NCBI GenBank assembly: GCA_963668605.1
Contig: OY764903.1
Span: forward strand, 3,658,001-3,722,000
Direction of reading: 5' to 3'
From: G963668605 sp963668605
GTDB taxonomy: Bacteria; Acidobacteriota; Terriglobia; Bryobacterales; Bryobacteraceae
Length of the DNA: 64,000 nucleotides
This document shows, one piece after another, positions 35,741 through 44,003 of this stretch. Numbering within the stretch: position 1 is the first letter of the stretch; each line of letters begins with the position of its first letter. The notes under the pieces were generated by a model that did no database searches, was not told the DNA's origin, and was given only the letters and a program-made list of their open reading frames with translations. The translations under genes and the position numbers were made by a program.

Positions 35741-37258
35741 GTGGCTCTCTTTCACACTCACAGCGCGGCGGTCTTCGGGATCGATGCGCATCCTATCGAA
35801 GTAGAAATCGACATGTATCCCGGAGAGGCGCGGGACATTGTCATGGTGGGGATGCCGGACACGGCGGTGCGTGAGAGCCGCGAGCGGATCAAGTCGGCGC
35901 TTTCGAACTCGGGCTATCGCTATCCCAGCAAGTGCGTGACGATCAATCTTGCGCCGGCGAACATCCGCAAGGAGGGCGCGGGTTTCGATTTGCCCATGGC
36001 CATCGGCATCCTAGGCGCCATGGGTTCGGTGGCGCGCTGCAAGGGTTACCTGCTGGTCGGAGAATTGTCGCTCGACGGTTCGTTGCGCCCGGTGCGCGGA
36101 GCGCTTCCCATCGCCGTCTGCGCGCGCGATCAGGGCATCGCCAATCTGGTGCTGCCGGAGGAGAACGCGCCGGAGGCGGCGGTTGTCGAAGGCGTGAAAG
36201 TGTGGGGCATGAAGCATCTGGCCGAAGTGGCTGCGCTGCTCAACGGCGAAGGGCTGTTCGAACCGGCTTGCGCGCCACCGCGTGCCGTGTCGGTCGACGA
36301 CGCACTGCTGCCCGACTTCTCCGACGTGAAGGGGCAGGCGACCACGAAGCGTGCACTCGAGGTCGCAGCCGCCGGAGCGCACAACGTGCTCATGATCGGA
36401 CCTCCCGGTTCGGGTAAGACCATGCTGGCCAAGCGCTTGGCAGGTGTGCTGCCGCCGCTGACGTTCGAAGAGGCGCTGGAAACTACGAAGGTGCACAGCG
36501 TGGCCGGTGTGCTGCCGAATGGCCAGGGGCTTTTGCAGAACAGGCCGTTTCGCGCGCCGCACCATACGATTTCGGACGCGGGTCTGATCGGCGGCGGAAC
36601 CGGCGTGGCCCGGCCCGGCGAGGTGAGCCTCTCACATCACGGCGTGCTGTTTCTCGACGAGTTGCCGGAGTTTCCTCGCAATGTCCTCGAACTGCTGCGG
36701 CAGCCGCTCGAAGAGGGCAGCGTGACGCTGGCCCGCTCGCAGATCACGCTGTCGTTCCCGGCGAGTTTCATGCTGGTGGCCGCGATGAACCCTTGCCCGT
36801 GCGGCTATTTCGGCGACTCCACGCGAGAATGCCGCTGCACGGGCGGCATCATCCAGCGCTATCTCAGCAAGATCAGCGGCCCACTGCTCGACCGCATCGA
36901 TCTGCACCTGGAAGTGCCGGCCGTGGCCTATCGGGAGTTGCGCGCGAACAGTACGACAACCTCGTCGGCGGAGATGCGTGCGCGCGTCGTGGCCTCACGC
37001 GCTATACAGCAGCAGCGTGGCTACTACAACGCACACATCCCGCATAAGATGTTACGCAAGCTGTGCGTGCTCGACGACGCCGGCGAACGCACGCTGGAGA
37101 TGGCCGTGAAACGCATGGGCCTCTCAGCTCGTGCACACGACCGCATCCTCAAGGTCTCGCGCACAATCGCCGATTTGGAAGGCGTCGAACGCATCGCCGC
37201 CAAACACGTCGCCGAGGCCGTGCAGTATCGCAGCCTGGACCGCAACTACTGGACCTGA
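35741..37258 (+). CDS. comM: YifB/ComM-family magnesium-chelatase-like AAA ATPase
   Basis: A 505-residue hexameric helicase-type ATPase. In Vibrio cholerae, ComM promotes branch migration during natural transformation. An N-terminal Lon-protease-like domain (about residues 20-125, including INLAPANIRKEGAGFDLPMA) is followed by the Mg-chelatase AAA domain with Walker A GPPGSGKTM at about 220. Walker B (GVLFLDELPEF) and a cysteine cluster (NPCPCGYFGDSTRECRC) come next, then a C-terminal helical domain. It starts with GTG 35741; no ATG fits. Complete length. Presence does not by itself show natural competence. Confidence 0.93.
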   Translation: MALFHTHSAAVFGIDAHPIEVEIDMYPGEARDIVMVGMPDTAVRESRERIKSALSNSGYRYPSKCVTINLAPANIRKEGAGFDLPMAIGILGAMGSVARCKGYLLVGELSLDGSLRPVRGALPIAVCARDQGIANLVLPEENAPEAAVVEGVKVWGMKHLAEVAALLNGEGLFEPACAPPRAVSVDDALLPDFSDVKGQATTKRALEVAAAGAHNVLMIGPPGSGKTMLAKRLAGVLPPLTFEEALETTKVHSVAGVLPNGQGLLQNRPFRAPHHTISDAGLIGGGTGVARPGEVSLSHHGVLFLDELPEFPRNVLELLRQPLEEGSVTLARSQITLSFPASFMLVAAMNPCPCGYFGDSTRECRCTGGIIQRYLSKISGPLLDRIDLHLEVPAVAYRELRANSTTTSSAEMRARVVASRAIQQQRGYYNAHIPHKMLRKLCVLDDAGERTLEMAVKRMGLSARAHDRILKVSRTIADLEGVERIAAKHVAEAVQYRSLDRNYWT

Positions 37259-37551
37259 GCGCGGCCGGCACCACTCAGGTCACCGCACGCACCGTTACGA
37301 CTCGCGACTGCAAACAACCGTGCAGCGCGGAGTTCGTCGAGCGAATCACCTGCCGCCGTGAGCTGCTTGGCGGGGTCACATCGACGGGATGGCGACTTTA
37401 CGGCCAACTGGATGGAGTCCGTGGTGGCTAACTGCCGTGACCGGCGTGTTACGGCAGGAATCGTTGGAAGAGGTTTGTCCGTCCCGGGTTTATTCCCAGC
37501 AGGGCGGACGTGACTCCCCAGCAGATTAACCAGGGAGATGCGGAGTAGGGT

Positions 37552-38229
37552 CTAGGCGCGCCGTTTTCGTGAGCGCATCCACCACGCGGCCGAGAGTCCG
37601 CCGAGAACCAACAGTCCGGACGACGGTTCGGGTACGGTGCCTACGCCCTCTGACGCCGAACCCTGCGCTGGGAGACCCGGGTTGCTCAGTTGGATAGTTA
37701 GCGCCCAGTTCGAATTGTCGTAGGTCAGAGTGCCCGGATCGCAAAAATACCCGCTGCCGCCGCAGCCATTGCCTGCAGTGAAGTTCGGGTCGTTGAGCAT
37801 GTCCACCCAGAGGAATCCATCGGATAGATTCCCGATCATACTGTTGCTCCACTGGGTGAGCGCGATGAAGTAGGTGCCCGCCGGGATGGTGCCCAATGGC
37901 GGTTCGGTGACCGCTGCGTCATTGCATTGGCCGTTAAAGTAGCTGGAGAATCCGTTTAGGCACGTGGGATCGCCGCTTTGCTGCGTCATCCCGTTACCAG
38001 CACCATCAAACATCGCAAGGTAGGTCGGAAAACCGCCTGTGCCCCCGGATGTGGTCCAGGCAGTCAGGACTTCCGGGACGCCTAGCGTAACGGTGAACAA
38101 CCGGACGTCGTTGTCGAAGGTAAAATTGCCAGTAAAGTCAAAAGAAATCTGGCTGGCAGATGAAGTAAAGCACCCGCCCAGCAATAAAATGCCGACTGCA
38201 AACAAACGAAAAACCATATTCCGCATCAT
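37552..38229 (-). CDS. PEP-CTERM sorting-signal protein
   Basis: A 225-residue secreted protein. The N-terminal signal peptide (FRLFAVGILLLGGCFTSSAS) leads into a beta-rich domain with Gly/Asn/Cys-rich loops (DPTCLNGFSSYFNGQCND, GNGCGGSGYFCDP). The C-terminus is a classic sorting tail: VPEPSSGLLVLGG, then a hydrophobic span and RSRKRRA. PEP-CTERM proteins are cleaved by exosortase and often associate with exopolysaccharide. No exosortase gene is in the window. ATG 38229 is preferred because GGAG lies nine bases upstream; ATG 38244 would place that site inside the gene. Confidence 0.88.
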   Translation of the reverse strand: MMRNMVFRLFAVGILLLGGCFTSSASQISFDFTGNFTFDNDVRLFTVTLGVPEVLTAWTTSGGTGGFPTYLAMFDGAGNGMTQQSGDPTCLNGFSSYFNGQCNDAAVTEPPLGTIPAGTYFIALTQWSNSMIGNLSDGFLWVDMLNDPNFTAGNGCGGSGYFCDPGTLTYDNSNWALTIQLSNPGLPAQGSASEGVGTVPEPSSGLLVLGGLSAAWWMRSRKRRA

Positions 38230-38658
38230 TATTCCAAACTCCAATTAGCCGAAATATCGAGTCTTGGGTCCGATATTCTCCTTAGTGTACACTTCATCGC
38301 TACTTTTATCCAAGCCAGGCTTAGATCCAGGTTCCCATTTTCTCAACATCCAGGCTTCCGGACCCAACCAGCCTGACAACCGCCGACGGCGTTCAAAGAC
38401 CGCCGAAGAATTCCCTCCCCGGCACTGTTCCCACGGTTGTGAGCCAAACTCCGGCAAGCCTGATCGTAGAGTTGGGACACAATCGGAAGAAGGGGATTTG
38501 GAAGTGACGGAAAGCATGGTGGCCGGGGACGGAATCCTACAGCATTACGCAAACCTCACAGCCCCGCTCGTATGGCTGTAACTGATACCAAACATGTAAG
38601 TTAGTCACAAAATCTGAAGGGCTCTAGCAAAGCACAAGACCGTTCCAGAGACCGACGC
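38230..38658. other. 429-base gap, no gene recognised
   Basis: It lies between the divergent PEP-CTERM and Fic genes. A plus-strand frame (38264-38581) crosses it without a recognisable product. The right end leads into the Fic operator region. Confidence 0.4.
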
Positions 38659-38730
38659 CGAGCGATAGAACGCTCCCTATCGCTCACGAAATGGTGTATT
38701 ATGAGCGATAGAAACTTATCCTATCGCTCA
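38659..38730 (+). promoter_or_regulatory. double-palindrome operator upstream of the Fic gene
   Basis: There are two inverted repeats. One is CGAGCGATAG (38659-38668) with CTATCGCTCA (38677-38686), spacer 8. The other is TGAGCGATAG (38702-38711) with CTATCGCTCA (38721-38730), spacer 9. All four half-sites match at 9-10 of 10 bases. The last A is the first base of the Fic ATG. A TATTAT at 38697-38702 between the palindromes is a candidate -10 box, with no clear -35. The layout suits autorepression, probably by the C-terminal winged-helix-like part of the Fic protein; this is inference. Confidence 0.8.
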
Positions 38731-39857
38731 TGACCTGGAACTGGCAAAGACCGGACTGGCCTCACTTCACTTGGGACAAAACCCGTCTCGCGAAGGCCGA
38801 AGAGCAGTTCCTGCTGGAAGCCGGCATGTTCGTCGGCACGGTCAAACATCTCGGGCCAGACGATCACGAACAGCTCACAGTCGAGGCTATGAGCACCGAG
38901 GCCTTGACGACTTCGGAAATCGAGGGTGACATTCTCGATCGGGCGAGTGTGCAGTCCTCCATCCGTAAGCAGCTTGGCCTTGCCGCAGACAACCGGCGTG
39001 TGACGCCGGCAGAGCAGGGGATCGCTGAAATGATGGTCGATCTGTACCGCCGATTCGCAGAGCCGTTCTCGGACGAGATGCTGTTCGCGTGGCACAACAT
39101 GCTGGTTCATGGCCGACGAGATCTGAGAGACATTGGCCGATATCGCACAGATGAAGAGGCAATGCAGGTAGTGTCCGGTGCGATCTACGCGCCGCGGGTA
39201 CATTTTGAAGCGCCGCCTTCATCGGCGGTGCCGCGTGAAATGAGGGATTTCGTCAATTGGTTTAATCACACAGATCCCAGTGGAAGCGAGCCGCTGCCAA
39301 ACCTCACAAGGGCGGGAATTGCACATCTTTATTTCGTCTCCATTCATCCGTTCGAGGATGGGAACGGCCGCATTGCTCGGGCGATTGCCGAAAAGGCGCT
39401 GGCACAAGGTCTTCGCCAGCCGACGCTCATTGCTCTGGCGACGACCATTCTCGCCAAGCGCAAAGGGTATTACGAGGCGCTCGAAGCAGCCAACAAGGAT
39501 AACGAGATCACCGCATGGCTCTCCTGGTTTGCGGCAACTGCAATCGAGGCACAGCGGCGTACTAACGCGCGCGTCGAGTTCCTGATCGACAAGACGCGGT
39601 TGCTCGACCGACTGCGCGGCCAGCTCAACGATCGTCAGGAAAGGGCGCTACTCCGGATGCTGCGCGAGGGCCCGGAAGAGTTCAAGGGCGGCCTAAGTGC
39701 CGGCAACTATGTCAGTATCACCGGCGCATCGCCAGCAACGACAACGCGCGATCTCGCGGACATGGTTGTCAAGGGTGCGCTCATCCGCGTCGGAGAGCGG
39801 CGCCACGCTCGCTATCACATCGCGATTCCGTCACCGCCTGTATCACCGGAACCATAG
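38730..39857 (+). CDS. Fic-domain protein with N-terminal DUF4172 and inhibitory motif
   Basis: A 375-residue Fic enzyme, probably an AMP-transferase acting on a protein. Residues of about 1-90 are DUF4172-like and contain the inhibitory motif TSEIEG (61-66), matching [S/T]xxxE[G/N] of class II Fic proteins, where the glutamate blocks ATP binding. The Fic core motif HPFEDGNGRIAR is at 206-217, complete with the catalytic His206. The C-terminal third (about 285-360) resembles a winged helix (LRMLREGPEEFKGGLSAGNY, TTTRDLADMVVKGAL). That fits DNA binding at the palindromes overlapping the start codon. No separate antitoxin gene is present, so regulation is probably internal. Confidence 0.92.
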   Translation: MTWNWQRPDWPHFTWDKTRLAKAEEQFLLEAGMFVGTVKHLGPDDHEQLTVEAMSTEALTTSEIEGDILDRASVQSSIRKQLGLAADNRRVTPAEQGIAEMMVDLYRRFAEPFSDEMLFAWHNMLVHGRRDLRDIGRYRTDEEAMQVVSGAIYAPRVHFEAPPSSAVPREMRDFVNWFNHTDPSGSEPLPNLTRAGIAHLYFVSIHPFEDGNGRIARAIAEKALAQGLRQPTLIALATTILAKRKGYYEALEAANKDNEITAWLSWFAATAIEAQRRTNARVEFLIDKTRLLDRLRGQLNDRQERALLRMLREGPEEFKGGLSAGNYVSITGASPATTTRDLADMVVKGALIRVGERRHARYHIAIPSPPVSPEP

Positions 39858-40055
39858 CCGAGTACACGGAAAACTGTCCGCGTACGTTCGTCGCATCGAC
39901 CAATGATATTATCCGCGTAGCGTCGGCGCTGTAGCGTTGTTCTCAACGAAGATCGTCTCGCCGCCAACCTGCCGAAACTCGTCTCTGAGCCGCACACCGT
40001 ACCACATCTCACTTTCGCTCAGCAACAGTCTGGCACTTCGCCGTACTTAATTCAA

Positions 40056-40097
40056 TCAATTGACAAACGCGCTGAAGCTCGATAGAGTTCAATTGAA
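40056..40097 (+). promoter_or_regulatory. sigma-70-type promoter with twin TCAATTGA palindromes
   Basis: TTGACA (40060-40065), a 17-base spacer and TAGAGT (40083-40088) form a good housekeeping promoter. The palindrome TCAATTGA overlaps the -35 (40056-40063). TTCAATTGAA (40088-40097) overlaps the end of the -10 and the expected +1. Their centres are 33 bp apart, about three helical turns, as for a dimeric repressor pair. The transporter ATG at 40103 is only about eight bases after the predicted +1. Confidence 0.75.
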
Positions 40098-40102
40098 AAC
40101 TC

Positions 40103-41401
40103 ATGCCGTCACCAGCCACAGTTCTTTCATCTCACAGCGCAGGATCGTTGAAAACTAATCGGCCCGCACTGGCTCTGGTTACCAGTCTGTTCTTCATGTG
40201 GGGGTTCCTCACAGTGATGAATGACATACTGATTCCCCACTTCAAAGCGATTTTCCGGCTCAACTACGCCCAGGCGATGTTTGTACAGTTCACATTTTTT
40301 ATCGCTTACTTCGTCCTGTCGCTCCCATCGGGGCGCATCGTGGAGCGAATCGGATACCAGAAGTCGATGGTCTTAGGCTTGTTGACCATGGGAGTGGGCG
40401 CGTGGTTGTTCATCCCGGCCGCTGCCGGGCCTTCCTACTCAATCTTTCTGCTGGCCCTTTTCGTCCTTGCGTCGGGCATGACAGTGCTTCAAGTGGCGGC
40501 CAACCCTTATGTAGTCGCGCTTGGTCCTCCCAAGGGTGCCGCCAGCCGTTTAAATCTGGCGCAGGCAGTCAATTCCGTTGGCACCGCGATCGCTCCTTGG
40601 CTTGGCGGCCTTCTGATTTTTGGCGCCGCAGGCAAGGGTCTGCAAGAGGTCTACAAGATGGGGCCGGAGGAGTTCGCGGCATATCGGATTGTGGCTGCCG
40701 CGACCGTAAAACTGCCGTACCTGGTGTTTGGACTGGGACTCTTCACCTTGGCTGTTATTATCGGTCGTTTCCGCCTGCCAGTACTCGATCAAATCGAACC
40801 CGGTGGGCAGAACGTGGGTGCGTACGATAACGTGTGGCAAGCGAGGCATCTCTGGTTGGGAGCGGTTGGCATTTTTCTTTACTGCGGCGCTGAGGTTGCT
40901 ATTGGAAGCTTCCTGGTGAACTTCCTTGCTGATCCACTGATCGCCGGCATTCCGGAAACATCCGCCTCAAAATACGTGTCACTCTATTGGACCGGAGCAA
41001 TGATCGGCCGGTTCTTCGGCGCCGCTCTGCTGGAGAAGGTGAAGGCGGGGCCGTTGCTCGGTGTCTACGGTCTGATTGCTTCCGCCCTGGTATGGATGTG
41101 CGTCCTCACCACTGGATCCGTCTCGATGTGGGCTGTGATTTCGGTTGGCCTATTGAACTCCATCATGTTCCCCAACATTTTCGCGCTGGCTATCGACGGC
41201 CTTGGGCGACTTACCAGCTACGGCTCCGGCATCCTGATCATGGCCATCCTCGGCGCCGCCGTGGTGCCGCTGGTTCAGGGTGCGATTGCCGACCGGATCG
41301 GTGTTCACCACGCATTCTTCGTTCCGGCGCTTTGCTACTTGTACGTCGTCTATTACGGCTTTTGGGGCTCGCGGCAGAGTCCGGCATTGTCGAGGATCTG
41401 A
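40103..41401 (+). CDS. FucP-like sugar:proton symporter (MFS)
   Basis: A 432-residue, 12-span carrier of the fucose/glucose-galactose MFS group. It has the N-terminal pattern TSLFFMWGFLTVMNDILIPH, QFTFFIAYFVLSLPSGRIVE, and QVAANPYVVALGPPKGAASR after span 4, all typical of FucP/GluP. It probably imports a neutral or deoxy sugar in this glycan-degrading context; the exact sugar is unknown. The promoter at 40056-40097 with twin palindromes suggests dedicated repression. ATG 40103 leaves almost no leader; the next in-frame ATG lies inside span 1 and is unlikely. Confidence 0.9.
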   Translation: MPSPATVLSSHSAGSLKTNRPALALVTSLFFMWGFLTVMNDILIPHFKAIFRLNYAQAMFVQFTFFIAYFVLSLPSGRIVERIGYQKSMVLGLLTMGVGAWLFIPAAAGPSYSIFLLALFVLASGMTVLQVAANPYVVALGPPKGAASRLNLAQAVNSVGTAIAPWLGGLLIFGAAGKGLQEVYKMGPEEFAAYRIVAAATVKLPYLVFGLGLFTLAVIIGRFRLPVLDQIEPGGQNVGAYDNVWQARHLWLGAVGIFLYCGAEVAIGSFLVNFLADPLIAGIPETSASKYVSLYWTGAMIGRFFGAALLEKVKAGPLLGVYGLIASALVWMCVLTTGSVSMWAVISVGLLNSIMFPNIFALAIDGLGRLTSYGSGILIMAILGAAVVPLVQGAIADRIGVHHAFFVPALCYLYVVYYGFWGSRQSPALSRI

Positions 41402-41469
41402 AAACTAGAGGTACCAGATGGGAGCGCGACGGCCGAGCGCCTCGACTGCTCAGCACCCGGCCAGCTTGA

Positions 41470-42828
41470 TCAGCGCACACCGAGTCCGTTGTATAGCTCC
41501 GGCCGGCGCCCGACAATCTGCAGTCCGTGAAAGTCTTCGCCGGTCCAGGCCTGAATGACTTTGGCATCCAGGTCGAGCGTGGCTCGAATAATATGTTTCT
41601 GGCTACCACTGCGGGCCAGGACTTTCGCGCTCTGGTCGATGATCCAGGAAGGTTGTTCGTCCTTTCCCAGCGTAGCGGAGAAGATAATTGGAATCCGGTT
41701 TTCCAGCGCGAAAGCTCGTCCGGAGTACTCTGCGCCCCGGGCGTAGCCATCTTCCTTCAGCCGCCCGTCAGATGCGAACGGCACCAGTATAATCTCAGCA
41801 CCCATCTGCGCCGCCAATCGCGGGGCTTCGGGGTAGTGAAAATCGAAACAAACCATGAGGGCGATCTTCCCGAAATCCGTCTGGAAGACTTTCGTTTCCT
41901 CGCCCCGAATCAGGGGGGAGAAAAGCATTTCCCCAACAGTCAGGTGCGTCTTCTCGTAGCGGCCGGCCACCTTGCCTTCGCGGTCAATCACGAACCCGGT
42001 GTTATATATGACGCCGTCGCGCTCTTCATGGATGCTGCCTGCGAGATACGTGCGATTGCGCCGGGCGGCTTCGCCCAGGATCTGCATATACCGGGAATCG
42101 AGGCTCACGGCGGTCTTCCCGGTCACTTTGGTAGTGTTCATGTGCTCCGGGAACACAATCAGGTCGAGCTTGCCGCCGGCGCAGGCTCGATCGATCTCGG
42201 CGGCGTAGTGCCGGGCGTTGTCCTCCACAGAGCCAGGCTGAGGCGGCTCGCTGTCAATCGCCGAGACGCGTACCGGGCGGGTCGGAGGCTTGTAGGAGGA
42301 GAGCCGTTCCACGCGCACCTCTTTCCATTCGACAGTTCCGCCGGGAATGTAGCCGGCGAAGAGATGAATGTTCGCGGGACCGCTATACCCTTCCGGCATC
42401 TGCATTACCAAGGTCGATATGTAATCGTCGCCAGACCGCACCGGCGTCAACACCCGTGTGTGGCGCTCCTTATGTTCCAGCACGGCTACCGCACAGTCCG
42501 CGGGATTCGGGATGTTGGTGGCCGTGAAAACCGCTTCGAACTTATACCATTCGCCGCCTTGCAATCCGGTAATCGGCCGGAATGCACGAGCTTTCGCGAA
42601 GCGCGATCCAGCTCCAGCCATTCGAATTCTCCAGCCGCGGTCACCCTGCTGTACGCGTTGAACGGTCAGCGGGTAGGCGGCGTTGGCTTGCCAGACGGAC
42701 CAACCCTCTGGCACACCGTTCGCGCCAGCGCGCTCGAACCGGTCTTGCAAGAGGATCTGCGAATCGGCTGCGCTGCTCGCTGTAACTAAAGCGAGCACGA
42801 TGCAGGACTGCACAATTAAGCGGCGCAT
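41470..42828 (-). CDS. secreted carbon-nitrogen hydrolase with N-terminal beta domain
   Basis: A 452-residue protein with a signal peptide (VQSCIVLALVTASSA). Residues of about 25-180 look like a carbohydrate-binding-type beta-sandwich (ILLQDRFERAGANGVPEGWS, YKFEAVFTATN). Residues of about 185-445 form a nitrilase fold with the full catalytic triad: Glu228 (VFPEHM), Lys293 (YEKTHL) and Cys327 (MVCFDFHYPE). Nitrilase-family enzymes cleave amide or nitrile C-N bonds and are usually cytoplasmic; an exported one fused to a beta domain is unusual. An amidase acting on N-acyl or amide groups of a glycan is a guess. The aldo/keto reductase gene lies 17 bases upstream on the same strand. Confidence 0.85.
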   Translation of the reverse strand: MRRLIVQSCIVLALVTASSAADSQILLQDRFERAGANGVPEGWSVWQANAAYPLTVQRVQQGDRGWRIRMAGAGSRFAKARAFRPITGLQGGEWYKFEAVFTATNIPNPADCAVAVLEHKERHTRVLTPVRSGDDYISTLVMQMPEGYSGPANIHLFAGYIPGGTVEWKEVRVERLSSYKPPTRPVRVSAIDSEPPQPGSVEDNARHYAAEIDRACAGGKLDLIVFPEHMNTTKVTGKTAVSLDSRYMQILGEAARRNRTYLAGSIHEERDGVIYNTGFVIDREGKVAGRYEKTHLTVGEMLFSPLIRGEETKVFQTDFGKIALMVCFDFHYPEAPRLAAQMGAEIILVPFASDGRLKEDGYARGAEYSGRAFALENRIPIIFSATLGKDEQPSWIIDQSAKVLARSGSQKHIIRATLDLDAKVIQAWTGEDFHGLQIVGRRPELYNGLGVR

Positions 42829-42845
42829 ATGGATAGCTCCTGATC

Positions 42846-43808
42846 TCAGCGATTATATTTCGGCGCCGTGCCCTTCAAGTCATTCCAGGTTTCGTCGCAA
42901 ACGGACAGCAACTCAGGGCTGAGCGGCCCGTCGTTCATGCTCGCGATATTGGATCTTAACTGCTCAAGGTTGGAAGCCCCAAGCACGACGCAATCGATGG
43001 CCGTGTGGTGCATCAGCCAGTTAAGGGCAACGCTTGTAAGACTTCGGCCCTCTTTGCCGGCCGTATCACCCAAGCGGCTCACTGCCCGAAAGTTCGCTTC
43101 ATTCCAGTACCGATCGCAGTATGCCTTGTTCCCATCGAAACGCGTGCCGGCGATCGGTCCCGCGCTGGAGTGCTTCCCGGTAAGGAGCCCACCGGCAAGC
43201 GGATTATACGCGACAGTTCCGATGCCGAATTGCTTGCAGGCCGGCAGAAACTCGTCTTCGATTCTCCGAGCCAGAAGGTTGTACATCGGCTGGGCTGCGC
43301 GCGGAGCTGCTTTGCCCTCTTTGTCAGCGATCCAAAGCAGGCGGCAAAGCTGCCAGCTTGCATAATTGGAAGTCGCGGCGAAGCGGATTTTGCCCTGCTG
43401 TACCAAATCGTCGAGTGCCTCCAGGCTCTCCTCCATGCACACCGCATAATCCGGCAGGTGGAGGTAATACAGATCGAGGTAATCCGTTTTGAGTCGCAAG
43501 AGAGAGTTCTCCAAAGCGGCCACGATGGCCTTGCGGCTCAGCCCAGGCATTTCTTCTCCGACTTTCATTCCCACTTTGCTGGCAAGTACGACGGATGATC
43601 TGCGCGGCCCTAGTACTTGACCGAGGATGCACTCCGAAGCAGCTCCTGCGTAAACGTTTGCAGTATCAATGAAGTTCACGCCGGTATCCAACGCGAAATT
43701 CACAAGCTGTTCCGCTGCCGCAAGGTTCGTCTGTGCCCCGAATGTCATTGTGCCCAGGCACGCCCTGGATACCTGCAAGGTCGTTCCCGTCAGTGTGCGT
43801 ATTTCCAT
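42846..43808 (-). CDS. aldo/keto reductase
   Basis: A 320-residue NADPH-dependent aldo/keto reductase. The barrel begins MEIRTLTGTTLQVSRACLG. Catalytic residues are visible as Asp48 and Tyr53 in NFIDTANVYAG, with Lys in LASKVG and His in YLHLPD. It would reduce an aldehyde or keto group of a sugar product. GGAGAG lies upstream of ATG 43808. It follows the SDR remnant and the isomerase gene on the same strand, and the nitrilase-fold gene follows it, so it may be part of the long minus-strand transcript starting near 50.5 kb. Not exported. Confidence 0.92.
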   Translation of the reverse strand: MEIRTLTGTTLQVSRACLGTMTFGAQTNLAAAEQLVNFALDTGVNFIDTANVYAGAASECILGQVLGPRRSSVVLASKVGMKVGEEMPGLSRKAIVAALENSLLRLKTDYLDLYYLHLPDYAVCMEESLEALDDLVQQGKIRFAATSNYASWQLCRLLWIADKEGKAAPRAAQPMYNLLARRIEDEFLPACKQFGIGTVAYNPLAGGLLTGKHSSAGPIAGTRFDGNKAYCDRYWNEANFRAVSRLGDTAGKEGRSLTSVALNWLMHHTAIDCVVLGASNLEQLRSNIASMNDGPLSPELLSVCDETWNDLKGTAPKYNR

Positions 43809-43834
43809 TTATTCCTACTCTCCGAGAGAAAACA

Positions 43835-43939
43835 TCAAGCCTGCGGCATAGAATCCGCCATCGGCATTCGCAGCGCGATTGCACGGCCAATGCCACGTCC
43901 AGCGCCAGTTGTGACTGCGACTCTGTTTTTCAGATTCAT
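43835..43939 (-). pseudogene. 34-codon stub of a short-chain dehydrogenase gene
   Basis: From ATG 43939 the frame reads MNLKNRVAVTTGAGRGIGRA, the unmistakable N-terminus of a short-chain dehydrogenase/reductase with the TGxxxGIG cofactor motif. After about 24 residues the homology stops, and a TGA follows at 43835-43837. A normal SDR has about 250 residues, so roughly 90% of the gene is deleted. The stub lies 26 bases before the aldo/keto reductase start. It suggests an SDR once belonged to this sugar operon. Confidence 0.8.
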
Positions 43940-44003
43940 ACTAGAAAACGATTACATATACAAATTGAGATTACTCATATTAGGCCGGTCAGTCAAGCAG
44001 CAT

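Noticed and set aside
39815..40020. minus-strand protein-like stretch between the Fic and FucP-like genes
   Set aside because: A segment reading MWYGVRLRDEFRQVGG looks protein-like, but there is no start, no family and the frame is short.
41527..42789. 420-codon plus-strand frame opposite the nitrilase-fold gene
   Set aside because: Antisense shadow; no domain, and the opposite strand has a full catalytic triad and signal peptide.
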